A stretch of 17,712 bases of DNA from PALSA-1336 sp038203095 (GCA_038203095.1 JBBREH010000027.1:1-17712); one strand, 5' to 3'; counted from the stretch's first letter, positions 1 through 7,947 are shown. The notes: generated by a model not told the origin, from the letters alone. A program made the numbers and translations.

Positions 1-125
1 ACATTTTTGTTTTTGCATATATTCAATTGTATTTTTGTTTTTAAAGCGACCTTTTATGCTTATGCTATTATTATCTCATAAAATCCATCATTTAAAAAAC
101 TAACTGTTTTTGGCTATTTTAGGCC

Positions 126-141
126 AAAGGCGTAAGTCCTA
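126..141 (+). repeat. 16-bp repeat, possible mobile-element end (left copy)
   Basis: The 16 bases AAAGGCGTAAGTCCTA occur here and, as an exact reverse complement, at 17572-17587. The bases next to each copy differ. The repeat contains the TAA (133-135) that closes the frame of the downstream gene, and coding-like sequence begins directly after it. This is what an insertion-sequence terminus cutting a gene would look like, but no transposase is in the window. The family is not identified. Confidence 0.5.
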
Positions 142-171
142 TATTTATTAATTTACGATTCTCAAAAAATA

Positions 172-1236
172 TTGAGCCTGGTTAAATTTGTTTGCGGACT
201 CTTGCCTACCCTGTTTATCTGGCTAATACTTCGTAATACGGCCTTGCAAAACCCCAGCCCGGCGACTATTTCTGATTTGTTAGTTTCCCTATGGCACAAC
301 CTTCCGGGCGCCTTGCAACTTTTTGGCAAAACCCTACTGCCATTTAATCTGTCAGTTTTGCCAATTATCCAAGACACCTCGCTTGTTTGGGGAATTTTAG
401 CGATGATTTTACTCATTACAGCTTTAATTTGGCAACTAAAAAAACTTTCAGTTAATACTTTCCTGATTCCTCTTGGTCTGCTGTGGTTTTTGATATTTTT
501 AATCCCGTCGCTTATTAACCCCAATCCCCAGGAAGTCACCAACCTTTTTGAACATCGACTCTACCTCCCGATAATTGGTTTGCTAATTGTTTTTGCTGAG
601 ATGTTCTTAGCGGATAAAACTGATCAATCAGCAACTAAGCCAACAAATCAACAACAGGAAGTACTCCCCATTTTGACATACGCAAGCATTCCCGAGCAGA
701 AAAAATCTATTATTAACAGACCCTTCGAACGCACTCGGAGTGGAGACAACAACGAACGAATAGCTCTAACGACTGGATTCCTTATCATCCCTTTATTTTT
801 TATTTTAACCTTCATCCACCAAAACCAATTTGCCGACAGGATGGTATTTTGGCAAGCCGCGGCAGCCTCCTCTCCCCATGCCCCGCTTGCTCAAAAAAAT
901 CTGGGCGCTATGTATTTTTTAGACGGCGATTATTCATCAGCCAAAATATATTTTACAAAAGCCCTAGTGCTTAACCCATACGAGGCAATGACACATTATA
1001 ATTTAGGACTGATCGATGTTAAGCAAGGCTTAATTGCCGAGGCAGAAAGACAATATTTGATTGAACTAAGTTTTAACCCCGCCTACGATGAGGCTCATTA
1101 TTCTTTGGGTTTGATATATGTAAATACCAATCGGCTTCCAGAGGCCAAAATAGAAATGCAAAAAACTCTTTCCATAAACCCCGACCACCAAGGGGCAATG
1201 CAGGCGCTGGAAATAATAAATAAGACGCTAAAATAA
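172..1236 (+). CDS. Polytopic membrane protein with C-terminal TPRs, probably 5'-truncated glycosyltransferase
   Basis: The 354-residue product has about five or six hydrophobic segments (roughly residues 6-22, 70-87, 94-111, 131-146 and 198-218), then three TPR units (about 239-340). The stretch EHRLYLP after the fourth hydrophobic segment is typical of TMTC-like and other GT-C membrane glycosyltransferases with C-terminal TPRs. Those proteins have many more N-terminal helices and a catalytic loop, both absent here. The only start is a TTG at 172 without a Shine-Dalgarno. The frame stays open to 136 and reads plausibly back to the 16-bp repeat at 126-141, so I infer that an element inserted there removed the N-terminal half. 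Residues about 174-195 come from a dispersed repeat. It ends 6 bp from the convergent regulator gene. It may be non-functional. Confidence 0.65.
   Translation: MSLVKFVCGLLPTLFIWLILRNTALQNPSPATISDLLVSLWHNLPGALQLFGKTLLPFNLSVLPIIQDTSLVWGILAMILLITALIWQLKKLSVNTFLIPLGLLWFLIFLIPSLINPNPQEVTNLFEHRLYLPIIGLLIVFAEMFLADKTDQSATKPTNQQQEVLPILTYASIPEQKKSIINRPFERTRSGDNNERIALTTGFLIIPLFFILTFIHQNQFADRMVFWQAAAASSPHAPLAQKNLGAMYFLDGDYSSAKIYFTKALVLNPYEAMTHYNLGLIDVKQGLIAEAERQYLIELSFNPAYDEAHYSLGLIYVNTNRLPEAKIEMQKTLSINPDHQGAMQALEIINKTLK
691..749. repeat. Dispersed palindromic-type repeat, in-frame copy
   Basis: This stretch inside the TPR membrane protein shares 17 identical bases (703-719, AAATCTATTATTAACAG) and a following GCACTCGGRGTGGARAC block with the intergenic copy at about 5674-5727. 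It is read as a short charged loop (about residues 174-195) between two membrane segments, which preserves the frame. Confidence 0.6.
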
Positions 1237-1242
1237 AACCAA

Positions 1243-1983
1243 CTATATCAAATGCGCGCCTTGCCAAGCCAATTCAAATATTGCCTTTTGAGTAGCGGCA
1301 ATATCTTGGCTTTCGATAATTACTCCGACTTGTTCTCGAAAAGAATATATAGCAACTTTGTTATTATAAATATTGATTTCGTTGGTAAAAGGGAAACGAT
1401 CTTGCGGCACTAAACATAATTCTCGCATTTCAGCTTTATTAAGCTTAATGTATTCTCTTGATTGCAAAGTTACCGGCACCAAACCTCGAATATGAATTTT
1501 TCTTTTTACTCTCTCTTTTACATAATCGGCAACAAAATTTTTAGACAAAGTCCACATATCGTCGATTGAGCCGTAAACCCGAATGGTTTCTTTACTTTCT
1601 AACGCTTCCCAATACATACTTTTTAAACCCTCAATACCATTATAAAATTTTACTTTTGGTCGCTTATTTCCTTTATTATGCAAAAGTTGTAAATCCGGAA
1701 GCAAACGTGAAAAAGCATCTTGCCTAATTTTATATAAACCAAAAATTGCCTCTGGGTTTTCGGCTTCATAATAATACTTTTTTCCCTTTGCCACTTTAGC
1801 AAACAATCCCTTGCTTTCTAAATCTTCAACTACCCGATAAGCGGTAGGTCTTTTAATATTGGCCTCTTTTGCCAATTCCTGAATAGAGCACTCCCCCAAT
1901 TCCAAACCCGCTGCGTACAAAGCCGCCTCTTTTTCACTAAGGCCAATATCTTTTAATTTATATAATAATTTAATGTCTAGCAT
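1243..1983 (-). CDS. TrmB-family HTH transcriptional regulator
   Basis: The 246-residue protein starts with a TrmB-type winged helix (about residues 8-72: GLSEKEAALYAAGLELGE, then a recognition-helix region with KRPTAYRVVEDLESKGL). A short linker leads to a C-terminal effector domain (about 105-246) of the type that follows TrmB HTHs. TrmB proteins in archaea control sugar and gluconeogenic genes. The ligand of this one cannot be read from the sequence. The ATG at 1983 lies about 28 nt below a predicted start site, behind a weak GGTGA. A perfect CCAATTGG palindrome at 1993-2000 overlaps the leader and could be an autoregulatory operator. The gene is convergent with the TPR gene (6 bp apart) and divergent from the XRE gene. 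Confidence 0.85.
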   Translation of the reverse strand: MLDIKLLYKLKDIGLSEKEAALYAAGLELGECSIQELAKEANIKRPTAYRVVEDLESKGLFAKVAKGKKYYYEAENPEAIFGLYKIRQDAFSRLLPDLQLLHNKGNKRPKVKFYNGIEGLKSMYWEALESKETIRVYGSIDDMWTLSKNFVADYVKERVKRKIHIRGLVPVTLQSREYIKLNKAEMRELCLVPQDRFPFTNEINIYNNKVAIYSFREQVGVIIESQDIAATQKAIFELAWQGAHLI

Positions 1984-2017
1984 ATTTGTTCACCAATTGG
2001 ACAACTTTTATATTCAG

Positions 2018-2046
2018 ATTATAGCTTATTTAAAGCTAATTGTCAA
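2018..2046 (-). promoter_or_regulatory. Consensus sigma70-type promoter of the TrmB-type gene
   Basis: On the minus strand TTGACA (2046-2041) and TATAAT (2023-2018) are separated by exactly 17 bp, matching both consensus hexamers. Transcription would start near 2011. The -35 box overlaps the -35 box of the divergent XRE promoter. Confidence 0.85.
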
Positions 2047-2068
2047 TATTATTACAAAAATGTTATAT
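2040..2068 (+). promoter_or_regulatory. Promoter of the XRE-type gene
   Basis: TTGTCA (2040-2045), a 17-bp spacer and TTATAT (2063-2068) form a good promoter directed at the gene starting at 2130. It shares five bases with the -35 box of the divergent TrmB promoter, so polymerase could occupy only one of them at a time. Confidence 0.7.
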
Positions 2069-2129
2069 AGATATGGACGTTTTTGTATATTTTCTGCTAG
2101 GATTGTGGGTTCCTAAAAGGAGGAATATT

Positions 2130-2591
2130 ATGAAGTTTGCTGAGTTTATTAAACAAAAACGGAACAAGGGAGGCAAAACTCAAAAAGATCTGGCAAAAGC
2201 TCTTGGCGTCTCTTCTTCGACAGTCTATTGCTGGGAAAATGGTATAACTTTTCCCGCAGGAAAACTGCATTTGAAGATCGCACAATTCTACAGGATGACT
2301 CAAGAGGAAGTTACTGCCTACCTCAATCCGTCGATCATCATCGGCGCAAACGAGCTTGACGAGCAAGTACTCGCCCGTAAGGAGCGCATGGTAAAAATTG
2401 TAATTGCTGGCAACAACTATAAAGAGCCGTACGACGATATCTGTTATGCCGTACAAAATATGATAACCAAAATGTCTAGCGTCGGCTGGACGATTGTCTC
2501 TGCCCAAACGGCCCTTGCTATGTATCCAAACGAACCAGGATTCTTTGTCCGAACCGTGGAGTGGTGTACGACTCTCGTTTTTGAGCGCTAA
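2130..2591 (+). CDS. XRE-family HTH protein with unassigned C-terminal domain
   Basis: I chose the ATG at 2130 because AAAAGGAGG (2115-2123) lies 6 nt before it. This gives 153 residues. Residues about 4-62 form a Cro/C1-type helix-turn-helix (TQKDLAKALGVSSSTVYCWENG). The remaining 90 residues, which include WTIVSAQTALAMYPNEPGFF near the end, match no family I recognise. The gene is monocistronic, with its own promoter and a strong terminator. Its codon use looks more GC-rich than the neighbours and its Shine-Dalgarno is stronger than any other here, which could indicate a recent arrival. Role: probable DNA-binding regulator, target unknown, perhaps its own divergent promoter region. Confidence 0.8.
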   Translation: MKFAEFIKQKRNKGGKTQKDLAKALGVSSSTVYCWENGITFPAGKLHLKIAQFYRMTQEEVTAYLNPSIIIGANELDEQVLARKERMVKIVIAGNNYKEPYDDICYAVQNMITKMSSVGWTIVSAQTALAMYPNEPGFFVRTVEWCTTLVFER

Positions 2592-2597
2592 ACAAAA

Positions 2598-2636
2598 GGC
2601 GGTCACCGATGTACGGTGACCGCCCTAATTTTTTAT
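2598..2636 (+). terminator. Intrinsic terminator of the XRE-type gene
   Basis: A perfect 11-bp GC-rich stem (GGCGGTCACCG at 2598-2608, CGGTGACCGCC at 2614-2624) with a 5-nt loop is followed by CTAATTTTTTATTT. It begins 6 nt after the stop codon. Confidence 0.92.
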
Positions 2637-2638
2637 TT

Positions 2639-2665
2639 GCTGATTTTAAGAGCTGAAAAATCAGC
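2639..2665. repeat. Hairpin between convergent genes
   Basis: GCTGATTTT (2639-2647) pairs with AAAATCAGC (2657-2665). The hairpin touches the stop codon of the coiled-coil gene. On the plus strand it is followed by TACACTTTTT. It may help to end transcription arriving from the left. The minus-strand side lacks a T-run. Confidence 0.55.
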
Positions 2666-2994
2666 TACACTTTTTCCAACTGGCTTACGTCTATAGGCAC
2701 GCCGGTCTTGTCAGCAACAAGTTTAAGCCATTTAGCTAAAAGCGCGTCGCGCTGTTTTAATTCGGAATAGCGCTTTTCAGACAATTCAAGGTAATTGTTA
2801 ACGTTGCTGTTTAGAGCTTCCATATTATGGGCTAAACCATCCATTCTACTATCCAGTTTGTCTATTCTACTATCCAGTTTGTCTATCCTGCCATCCAGTT
2901 TGTCAATTCTTTCTGTAAGATTATTAAAACCACCAGCCACCATAACGGCCAAATCGTCCATAGTCACGGATTTTTTATTATCTAATTGTCCCAT
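2665..2994 (-). CDS. Small coiled-coil protein with RIDKLDx heptad repeats
   Basis: The 109-residue protein has no signal peptide or membrane segment. Residues about 25-80 are predicted coiled coil by eye. At the core, RIDKLD is repeated three times and is encoded by a 21-bp DNA tandem repeat. The last 20 residues (AKWLKLVADKTGVPI) resemble the end of the other small coiled-coil protein encoded at 15207-15449 (ETWAQKVAKQTGIPL), so the two look like paralogues with a shared C-terminal motif W-x3-VA-x2-TG-[VI]-P. Function unknown. A promoter whose -10 box ends 6 nt before the ATG indicates a leaderless transcript separate from ppsA. Confidence 0.8.
   Translation of the reverse strand: MGQLDNKKSVTMDDLAVMVAGGFNNLTERIDKLDGRIDKLDSRIDKLDSRMDGLAHNMEALNSNVNNYLELSEKRYSELKQRDALLAKWLKLVADKTGVPIDVSQLEKV
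2851..2913. repeat. 21-bp tandem repeat, about three copies, coding
   Basis: Units beginning ATCCAGTTTG at 2851, 2872 and 2893 repeat with a period of 21 bp, which is seven codons or one coiled-coil heptad. Copy-number changes would lengthen or shorten the coiled coil in whole heptads. Confidence 0.8.
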
Positions 2995-3000
2995 AATTAT

Positions 3001-3029
3001 ATGTTATGCTTGTTGCACTGGAATGTCAA
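3001..3029 (-). promoter_or_regulatory. Promoter for a leaderless coiled-coil mRNA
   Basis: On the minus strand TTGACA (3029-3024), a 17-bp spacer and TAACAT (3006-3001) are followed after 6 nt by the ATG at 2994. The predicted transcription start therefore falls on or next to the start codon. It lies just behind the ppsA stop codon. Confidence 0.7.
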
Positions 3030-3032
3030 TTT

Positions 3033-5507
3033 TTAACGCCCGAGTTTATCCTCAACCGCCTTAATCTTTATACTCGCCTTAAGCACAGTATCCGGATTCA
3101 AAGAAATAGAGTCAATGCCCAGGTCGACTAAGAATTCGCCGAAGTCGGGGAAGTCGGAAGGACCTTGGCCGCAAATGCCGACTTTCAGACCTTTGGCGTG
3201 AGCCGCGGGAATAAGCATGCTAATTAATTTTTGCACCGATTTGTTTCGCTCGTTGCCAATATGTGCGATTAGTTTAGAATCGCGATCGAGCCCGAGTGTC
3301 AGCTGGGTAAGGTCGTTTGAACCAATTGAGAACCCGTCAAAAATTTCCGCAAACTCGTCAACTTGAAGGATATTGGAAGGAATTTCCGCCATTACCCAAA
3401 TTTCCATGGCTTCCACTAAGTCGCCGTTCTTTTTTACTTTTCTCGCCTCAGGAGTAATTCGGCTGGTCAAGCCGTTTTTTACTATTTCTTCCACAACTTT
3501 TTTGCCTTCCTCGGGCGTTCGGCAGAACGGAATCATCACACTCAGGTTCCACAAACCCATTTCCTCGCGCACTTTTTTAACCGCTTTGCATTCCAAAGCA
3601 AACGCCGCTTGAAAATTAGGGTCATAGTAACGGCTGGCACCACGCCAGCCCATCATGGGGTTCTCTTCTTCCGGCTCATACAATTTACCACCAATCAGGT
3701 TGGCATACTCGTTGCTCTTAAAATCACTAAACCTTAAAAGCACATCGTAAGGATAAAACGCGGCCGCCAGCTGAGCCACGCCATAGGAAAATTTATCTAA
3801 GTAATACTGGACTTTATCGGCGTAGCCGGAAGTCAGTTCATCAATCTGCTCTTTAACTTTATTGTCCGTCAATTTTTCGTAATCTATTAACGCTTTAGGG
3901 TGAATTTTTATAAAGTTTGAAATTATAAACTCAACTCGCGCCAAACCTACGCCTTTGTTTGGCGTAAAGCAGTGGCTAAAAGCCAGTTCAGGGTCGGCCG
4001 CTATCATTTTAATGTCCGTCTTAGGGGCTTTAAAATCGGTTAAATCGGTTTTGTTCACCTTAAACTTAAGCAGGCCTTCATAAACTTTGCCAATCTCTCC
4101 TTCGGCGCAGGAAACGGTAATGTCCAAACCACTTTTTAAAACTTCCACCGCATTACCTGTGCCTACAATGGCAGGAATGCCCAGTTCGCGGCTAACAATT
4201 GCGGCATGGGAAGTACGTCCGCCGGCATTGGTCACAATCGCGCTGGCAATTTTCATTATCGGTTCCCAGTCGGGATCGGTAATTTCCGTTACCAGGACTT
4301 CACCTTTTTTAAAATCGGAAAGCTGGGTGGCATCTTTAATGTAGTGGGCTTTGCCGGCTCCGATTTTAGCACCCACGGCAGCGCCTTGCACCAACACTTT
4401 GCCTTTTTCTTCCATGACAAACTCTTCTAAAACATTATTATCCTTACGAGCTTGCACGGTTTCCGGCCTGGCTTGGACTATAAACAACTCTTTCATATCA
4501 CCATCATAAGCCCACTCAATATCCATTGGTCTTTGGTAGTGCTCTTCTATAATAACCGCCCACTTGGCAAGTTTTAAAATTTGTTCGTCGTTTAAAGTAA
4601 AACTGTGACGGTCTTCGTTACTCACCACCACTTCTTTGGTTGGCTCAGTGCCTTCACTGGCGTAAATCAACTTTTTTTCCTTATTGCCCATGCGCTTGCT
4701 AATTATGGACTTAAAGCCTTTTTTCAGCGTGGGTTTAAAAACTTTAAATTCATCGGGAGTAACAATCCCTTTAACCACAAATTCACCCAAACCCCATGAA
4801 GCGTTAATCAATACCATGTCTTTAAAACCGCTTTCGGTGTCGATGGTAAAAATCACGCCGCTACTGCCTCTGTCACTGCGCGCCATTTTTTGAACGGCAA
4901 CAGATAGCGCGACTTGGAAATGGTCAAACTTTTGATCTTGGCGATAGGATATAGCGCGGTTGGTAAACAAAGAGGCAAAAGCTTTTTTAATGCTTTCCAT
5001 TAATTCATGTTCGCCGCGTACGTTTAAGTAGGATTCTTGTTGCCCGGCAAAAGATGCATCCGGCAAGTCCTCGGCGGTGGCACTAGACCTTACCGCTACA
5101 TCCAAATCGGCCGGGGACAAGTTTAATTTTTTACCCAATTCTTCAAAAGCAATTTTAATTTGTTTTTCCAACTCGACAGGAAACGAAGCTTCTAAAATCA
5201 TCTGACGGACTTTTTGCCCGCACTGCTCAAGCTGTTTAATATTGTGTGTGTCTAAACCATTTAGCGCGTCCTTAATTTTTTGATCTAGTTTATTCTCGGT
5301 AATAAAATGCCGGTAGCACTCTGCGGTTACGGCAAAACCATAGGGTACAGAAATTTTCTCGTCTTTGAACAAAGGGCTCACGGCCTCGGTTAAGTTTTGG
5401 TACATTTCCCCCAAATTGGCGTTTTTTCCACCCACCAAATGGACGTCGTCTTTGCCAATCTCATTAAACCACAAAATAAACTTACCTTCTCTATGATCTT
5501 GAGCCAT
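3033..5507 (-). CDS. ppsA: Phosphoenolpyruvate synthase
   Basis: PEP synthase converts pyruvate, ATP and water to PEP, AMP and phosphate, the entry step of gluconeogenesis. The 824-residue length is slightly above the usual 790-800. Domains in order: ATP-binding domain with GGKNANLGEM (about 23-32), VAVRSSATAEDLPDASFAGQ and a closing IVQARPETV; the mobile phosphohistidine domain with GGRTSHAAIVSRELG (His434 by my count is the phosphorylated residue); then the PEP-binding barrel with MMGWRGASRYY, GSNDLTQLTLG and ICGQGPSDFPDF. All key motifs are intact. The ATG at 5507 has an AAAGG 7 nt upstream. A promoter and a possible operator precede it. It is on the same strand as pyruvate kinase, which runs the opposite reaction, so the pair needs differential control. 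Confidence 0.95.
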   Translation of the reverse strand: MAQDHREGKFILWFNEIGKDDVHLVGGKNANLGEMYQNLTEAVSPLFKDEKISVPYGFAVTAECYRHFITENKLDQKIKDALNGLDTHNIKQLEQCGQKVRQMILEASFPVELEKQIKIAFEELGKKLNLSPADLDVAVRSSATAEDLPDASFAGQQESYLNVRGEHELMESIKKAFASLFTNRAISYRQDQKFDHFQVALSVAVQKMARSDRGSSGVIFTIDTESGFKDMVLINASWGLGEFVVKGIVTPDEFKVFKPTLKKGFKSIISKRMGNKEKKLIYASEGTEPTKEVVVSNEDRHSFTLNDEQILKLAKWAVIIEEHYQRPMDIEWAYDGDMKELFIVQARPETVQARKDNNVLEEFVMEEKGKVLVQGAAVGAKIGAGKAHYIKDATQLSDFKKGEVLVTEITDPDWEPIMKIASAIVTNAGGRTSHAAIVSRELGIPAIVGTGNAVEVLKSGLDITVSCAEGEIGKVYEGLLKFKVNKTDLTDFKAPKTDIKMIAADPELAFSHCFTPNKGVGLARVEFIISNFIKIHPKALIDYEKLTDNKVKEQIDELTSGYADKVQYYLDKFSYGVAQLAAAFYPYDVLLRFSDFKSNEYANLIGGKLYEPEEENPMMGWRGASRYYDPNFQAAFALECKAVKKVREEMGLWNLSVMIPFCRTPEEGKKVVEEIVKNGLTSRITPEARKVKKNGDLVEAMEIWVMAEIPSNILQVDEFAEIFDGFSIGSNDLTQLTLGLDRDSKLIAHIGNERNKSVQKLISMLIPAAHAKGLKVGICGQGPSDFPDFGEFLVDLGIDSISLNPDTVLKASIKIKAVEDKLGR

Positions 5508-5547
5508 AAATAAGCCTTTTATTTAAGTATTAATTTCTTAAAATAAA

Positions 5548-5568
5548 TTATCATACTTTATATGATAA
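5548..5568. promoter_or_regulatory. Possible operator in the ppsA leader
   Basis: An inverted repeat TTATCATA (5548-5555) and TATGATAA (5561-5568) with a 5-nt spacer lies about 5-25 nt below the predicted ppsA transcription start. The TATGATA half-site recurs in the palindromes at 12538-12554 and 15095-15109, but there the halves are arranged inward with a 1-nt centre. Confidence 0.45.
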
Positions 5569-5579
5569 CCTCTAAATCC

Positions 5580-5607
5580 ATTATAGCCTATAAATAAAAA
5601 TCTTCAA
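5580..5607 (-). promoter_or_regulatory. Putative ppsA promoter
   Basis: On the minus strand TTGAAG (5607-5602), a 16-bp spacer and TATAAT (5585-5580) predict a start near 5573. This leaves a leader of about 65 nt that contains the TATCATA/TATGATA inverted repeat. Confidence 0.55.
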
Positions 5608-5660
5608 AATATAATTTTATATCGTAAAATAAGAAAAAGATCACTCTAAATATTCCTATT

Positions 5661-5727
5661 TCGACCGAGCGCACCCGAAGGAGAAATCTATTATTAACAG
5701 GCCTCTCGGCAGCACTCGGGGTGGAAA
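5661..5727. repeat. Dispersed palindromic-type repeat, intergenic copy
   Basis: This copy lies in the 316-bp gap between pyruvate kinase and ppsA. It shares AAATCTATTATTAACAG (5684-5700) and the following GCACTCGGGGTGG block with the in-frame copy at 691-749. CACCCGA near its left end and TCGGGGTG near its right end form an imperfect inverted repeat. The rest of the gap holds two further hairpins, CCCATAC/GTATGGG (about 5746-5765) and CTGCC/GGCAG (about 5799-5813), and no convincing gene. Confidence 0.6.
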
Positions 5728-5823
5728 CCGTGAGCCAAGCCCATACACCAATTTTGGCGTATGGGAAGCTGCTACATCTGCTCCCGATCTGCCACCTACC
5801 TGCCGACAAGGCAGACCTACTAT

Positions 5824-7215
5824 CTAAATAGTTTTTACTTCCACCAAATTCAAATTCTCGCTCTTGCCCACCGGCTCGCCCGTGACTACTATCACGCGGT
5901 CGCCTTTTTTGGCCAGGTGTTTGGCTTTGACAATTTTGACCATACCCGCAGTTAAGGCTTCAAAATTTTTGGCCATAGGAATAATAAAACTCTCTACGCC
6001 CCAAATTAAATTAATCTGCCTTAAAACTTTGGGCTTGGGCGTGAGCATAACTAAGTGCACGTTGCGCGGGCGTTCGTGGGCAATGACGCGCGCGGTAAAA
6101 CCGCTTTCAGTTGCGCCCACAATTACTTTGGCTTTAGTGTTCAAAACCAAATGATAGACCGACTCCGCTACCGCTTCGGCCTTACCTGATTTTTGCTGGT
6201 TTAAATGCTGATGCGGTGGCAAAAAAATACTCTTCTCTGTGGTCTCAATAATTTTAGCCATTTCACTTACGGCCTTTACCGGAAACTTGCCAAACGCGCT
6301 TTCGCCGGAAAGCATGACGCAGTCAGCCTGATCAATAACTGCATTCGCCACATCGCTAACTTCGGCGCGGGTTGGGCGAGGATTTCTTATCATGCTGTCT
6401 AACATTTGTGTGGCCACAATCACAGGCTTGGCGGCTTTTAAACATTTTTGAATAATAGTTTTTTGAATTATTGGCACCTGATTCTCGGGCATTTCCACGC
6501 CCAAATCCCCCCGAGCCACCATAATCGCGTCGGCCACCCTTAAAATTGAATCAAAATGTTTTACCGCCTCCGGCTTTTCAATTTTAGCCACAATTTTTGG
6601 CAGCTCAAAATTTTTGGGATTATATTTTAAAATCAGCTTGCGTAAACTTACAACTTCGCCGGCGGTCCGAACAAAAGACAGCGCCACGTAATCTACATCC
6701 TGAGCGAGTCCAAACTTTAAATCTTCCACGTCTTTAGGAGTTAAAATCGGAATTTTTAATTTAGTGCGGGGCAAATTCACCCCTTTGTGGGACTGGATTT
6801 TCCCCGGAGATAAAGCGATGCAATAAACCTTGCCTTTAGTAATGCGTTGGGCTTCCAGCTCAATCAAGCCATCCTCAATTAAAATTCTTTGCTTAGGACG
6901 AATAGATTTCATTACATCCAAATCCAACTTAAAATGTTGGCCAATAATCACCTCCTGCCCAACTTTAACATCCAGAGACTGCTTCATTTCCAAAACCCGG
7001 ATTTTTGGCCCATGTAAATCCTGCATTATGGTAATTGTGGTATTTAATTTTTTGGCCACCGAGCGAATATTTTTAATTAAAAGAGCATGGTTCTGGTGGT
7101 CACCGTGAGAAAAATTAAGCCTTGCCACATTCATCCCGGCCTTAACCATTTCGGTTAAAGTTTTAATAGATTGCGATGCCGGCCCAAGCGTACAAACAAT
7201 TTTAGTTTTTTTCAT
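5824..7215 (-). CDS. pyk: Pyruvate kinase
   Basis: Pyruvate kinase transfers phosphate from PEP to ADP to give pyruvate and ATP. The ATG at 7215 (MKKTKIVCTLGPAS) gives 463 residues. A TTG at 7227 would add four residues, and GGA lies 7 nt before the ATG. Seen motifs: TLGPAS and NFSHG at the N-terminus, a B domain at about 70-165, IVAKIEKPEAV with the catalytic lysine, VARGDLGVE for metal binding, and a continuous block from ATQMLDSMIRNPRPTRAE to LSGESAFGKFPV. The C-terminal regulatory domain (about 345-463) is present. It lies downstream of the histidine phosphatase on the same strand, with a palindromic repeat between them. Possible co-transcription from the promoter at 8052-8060. Confidence 0.95.
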   Translation of the reverse strand: MKKTKIVCTLGPASQSIKTLTEMVKAGMNVARLNFSHGDHQNHALLIKNIRSVAKKLNTTITIMQDLHGPKIRVLEMKQSLDVKVGQEVIIGQHFKLDLDVMKSIRPKQRILIEDGLIELEAQRITKGKVYCIALSPGKIQSHKGVNLPRTKLKIPILTPKDVEDLKFGLAQDVDYVALSFVRTAGEVVSLRKLILKYNPKNFELPKIVAKIEKPEAVKHFDSILRVADAIMVARGDLGVEMPENQVPIIQKTIIQKCLKAAKPVIVATQMLDSMIRNPRPTRAEVSDVANAVIDQADCVMLSGESAFGKFPVKAVSEMAKIIETTEKSIFLPPHQHLNQQKSGKAEAVAESVYHLVLNTKAKVIVGATESGFTARVIAHERPRNVHLVMLTPKPKVLRQINLIWGVESFIIPMAKNFEALTAGMVKIVKAKHLAKKGDRVIVVTGEPVGKSENLNLVEVKTI

Positions 7216-7228
7216 CTGAAGTTCCAAT

Positions 7229-7301
7229 GTGTAGCGTGCCCATTTATGGGCGGTCGATTATTAGCCAATAGACACAAAGCCGATGAATCGGCACGCTACA
7301 C
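7229..7301. repeat. Palindromic repeat with 12-bp perfect ends
   Basis: GTGTAGCGTGCC (7229-7240) and GGCACGCTACAC (7290-7301) are exact inverted repeats. Inside, GCCGAT/ATCGGC (7279-7292) forms a second hairpin that competes with the right arm. It fills almost the whole gap between the phosphatase stop and the pyk start and would fold in the mRNA just before pyk. Confidence 0.8.
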
Positions 7302-7302
7302 T

Positions 7303-7947
7303 TTAAATAATTTCTACCTTATTTACACCAACTGCCTCTTTAACAAAAAAATCTACGCCGTCGGACTCTAAAACAAAATAACCGGTATTATCTATGGCTC
7401 TGTGAGGGATGCTTTCGTAAGTACCAAAGCCCAAATGCATAAGCACAGACCTCATCATACTGCCATGGCTCACCACCAGCACGGTTTTACCGATATAGGT
7501 CACAGCAATTTCCCGCAAAAAAGTTATGAATCTTGAAGCAATTTCCTCATTGCTTTCATAGTCGGCATCAAATTTAAACTCCTGCTTTTCCGATTCCGAC
7601 AGCATTTTAATTTTTTCTAGCAGATGCGCGTTGTCGTTAAAAAAATTCTCTTCGGGCTTGCCTTCCCATTGGCCAAAATGTCTTTCTCGTAAAATTTTGC
7701 GTGTGCTTACCGCGAGCTGTTTTTCCAACGTAATAATTTGAGCGGTTCTATGAGCGCGAACTAAATCGGAAGAAAAAGCCGCGTCAAATTTTATATTGGC
7801 AAATTCTAAAGCCCTAAGTTTGGCCTGACTCTCGCCTTCTTTGGTTAGCGGAGTGTCGGTAGTCCCCGCGACAATTTTATCAATGTTTGCCTGCGCCTGT
7901 CCATGTCTGACTATGTAAATAGTGCAATATTTTTGATTATTTTCCAT
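7303..7947 (-). CDS. Histidine phosphatase family protein (phosphoglycerate-mutase-like)
   Basis: The 214-residue protein has the branch-1 signature IYIVRHGQAQAN (RHG at about 14-16, catalytic histidine), the acid residue region LRERHFGQWEG and the second histidine in VVSHGSMMR. This family includes cofactor-dependent phosphoglycerate mutases and many small-molecule phosphatases. The sequence alone does not separate them. Adjacency to pyk would fit a mutase, but the missing C-terminal features of GpmA and the variable insert argue for keeping it general. The ATG at 7947 sits at the end of an inverted repeat (7946-8041), and no classical Shine-Dalgarno precedes it. Confidence 0.85.
   Translation of the reverse strand: MENNQKYCTIYIVRHGQAQANIDKIVAGTTDTPLTKEGESQAKLRALEFANIKFDAAFSSDLVRAHRTAQIITLEKQLAVSTRKILRERHFGQWEGKPEENFFNDNAHLLEKIKMLSESEKQEFKFDADYESNEEIASRFITFLREIAVTYIGKTVLVVSHGSMMRSVLMHLGFGTYESIPHRAIDNTGYFVLESDGVDFFVKEAVGVNKVEII

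Noticed and set aside
5588..5809. 73-residue minus-strand ORF in the pyk-ppsA gap
   Set aside because: It runs through dispersed repeats and hairpins, has no ribosome-binding site, and its sequence resembles no protein domain.
3033..7215. ppsA and pyk as one operon
   Set aside because: A 316-bp gap with hairpins and a separate ppsA promoter with a possible operator argue for independent transcription.
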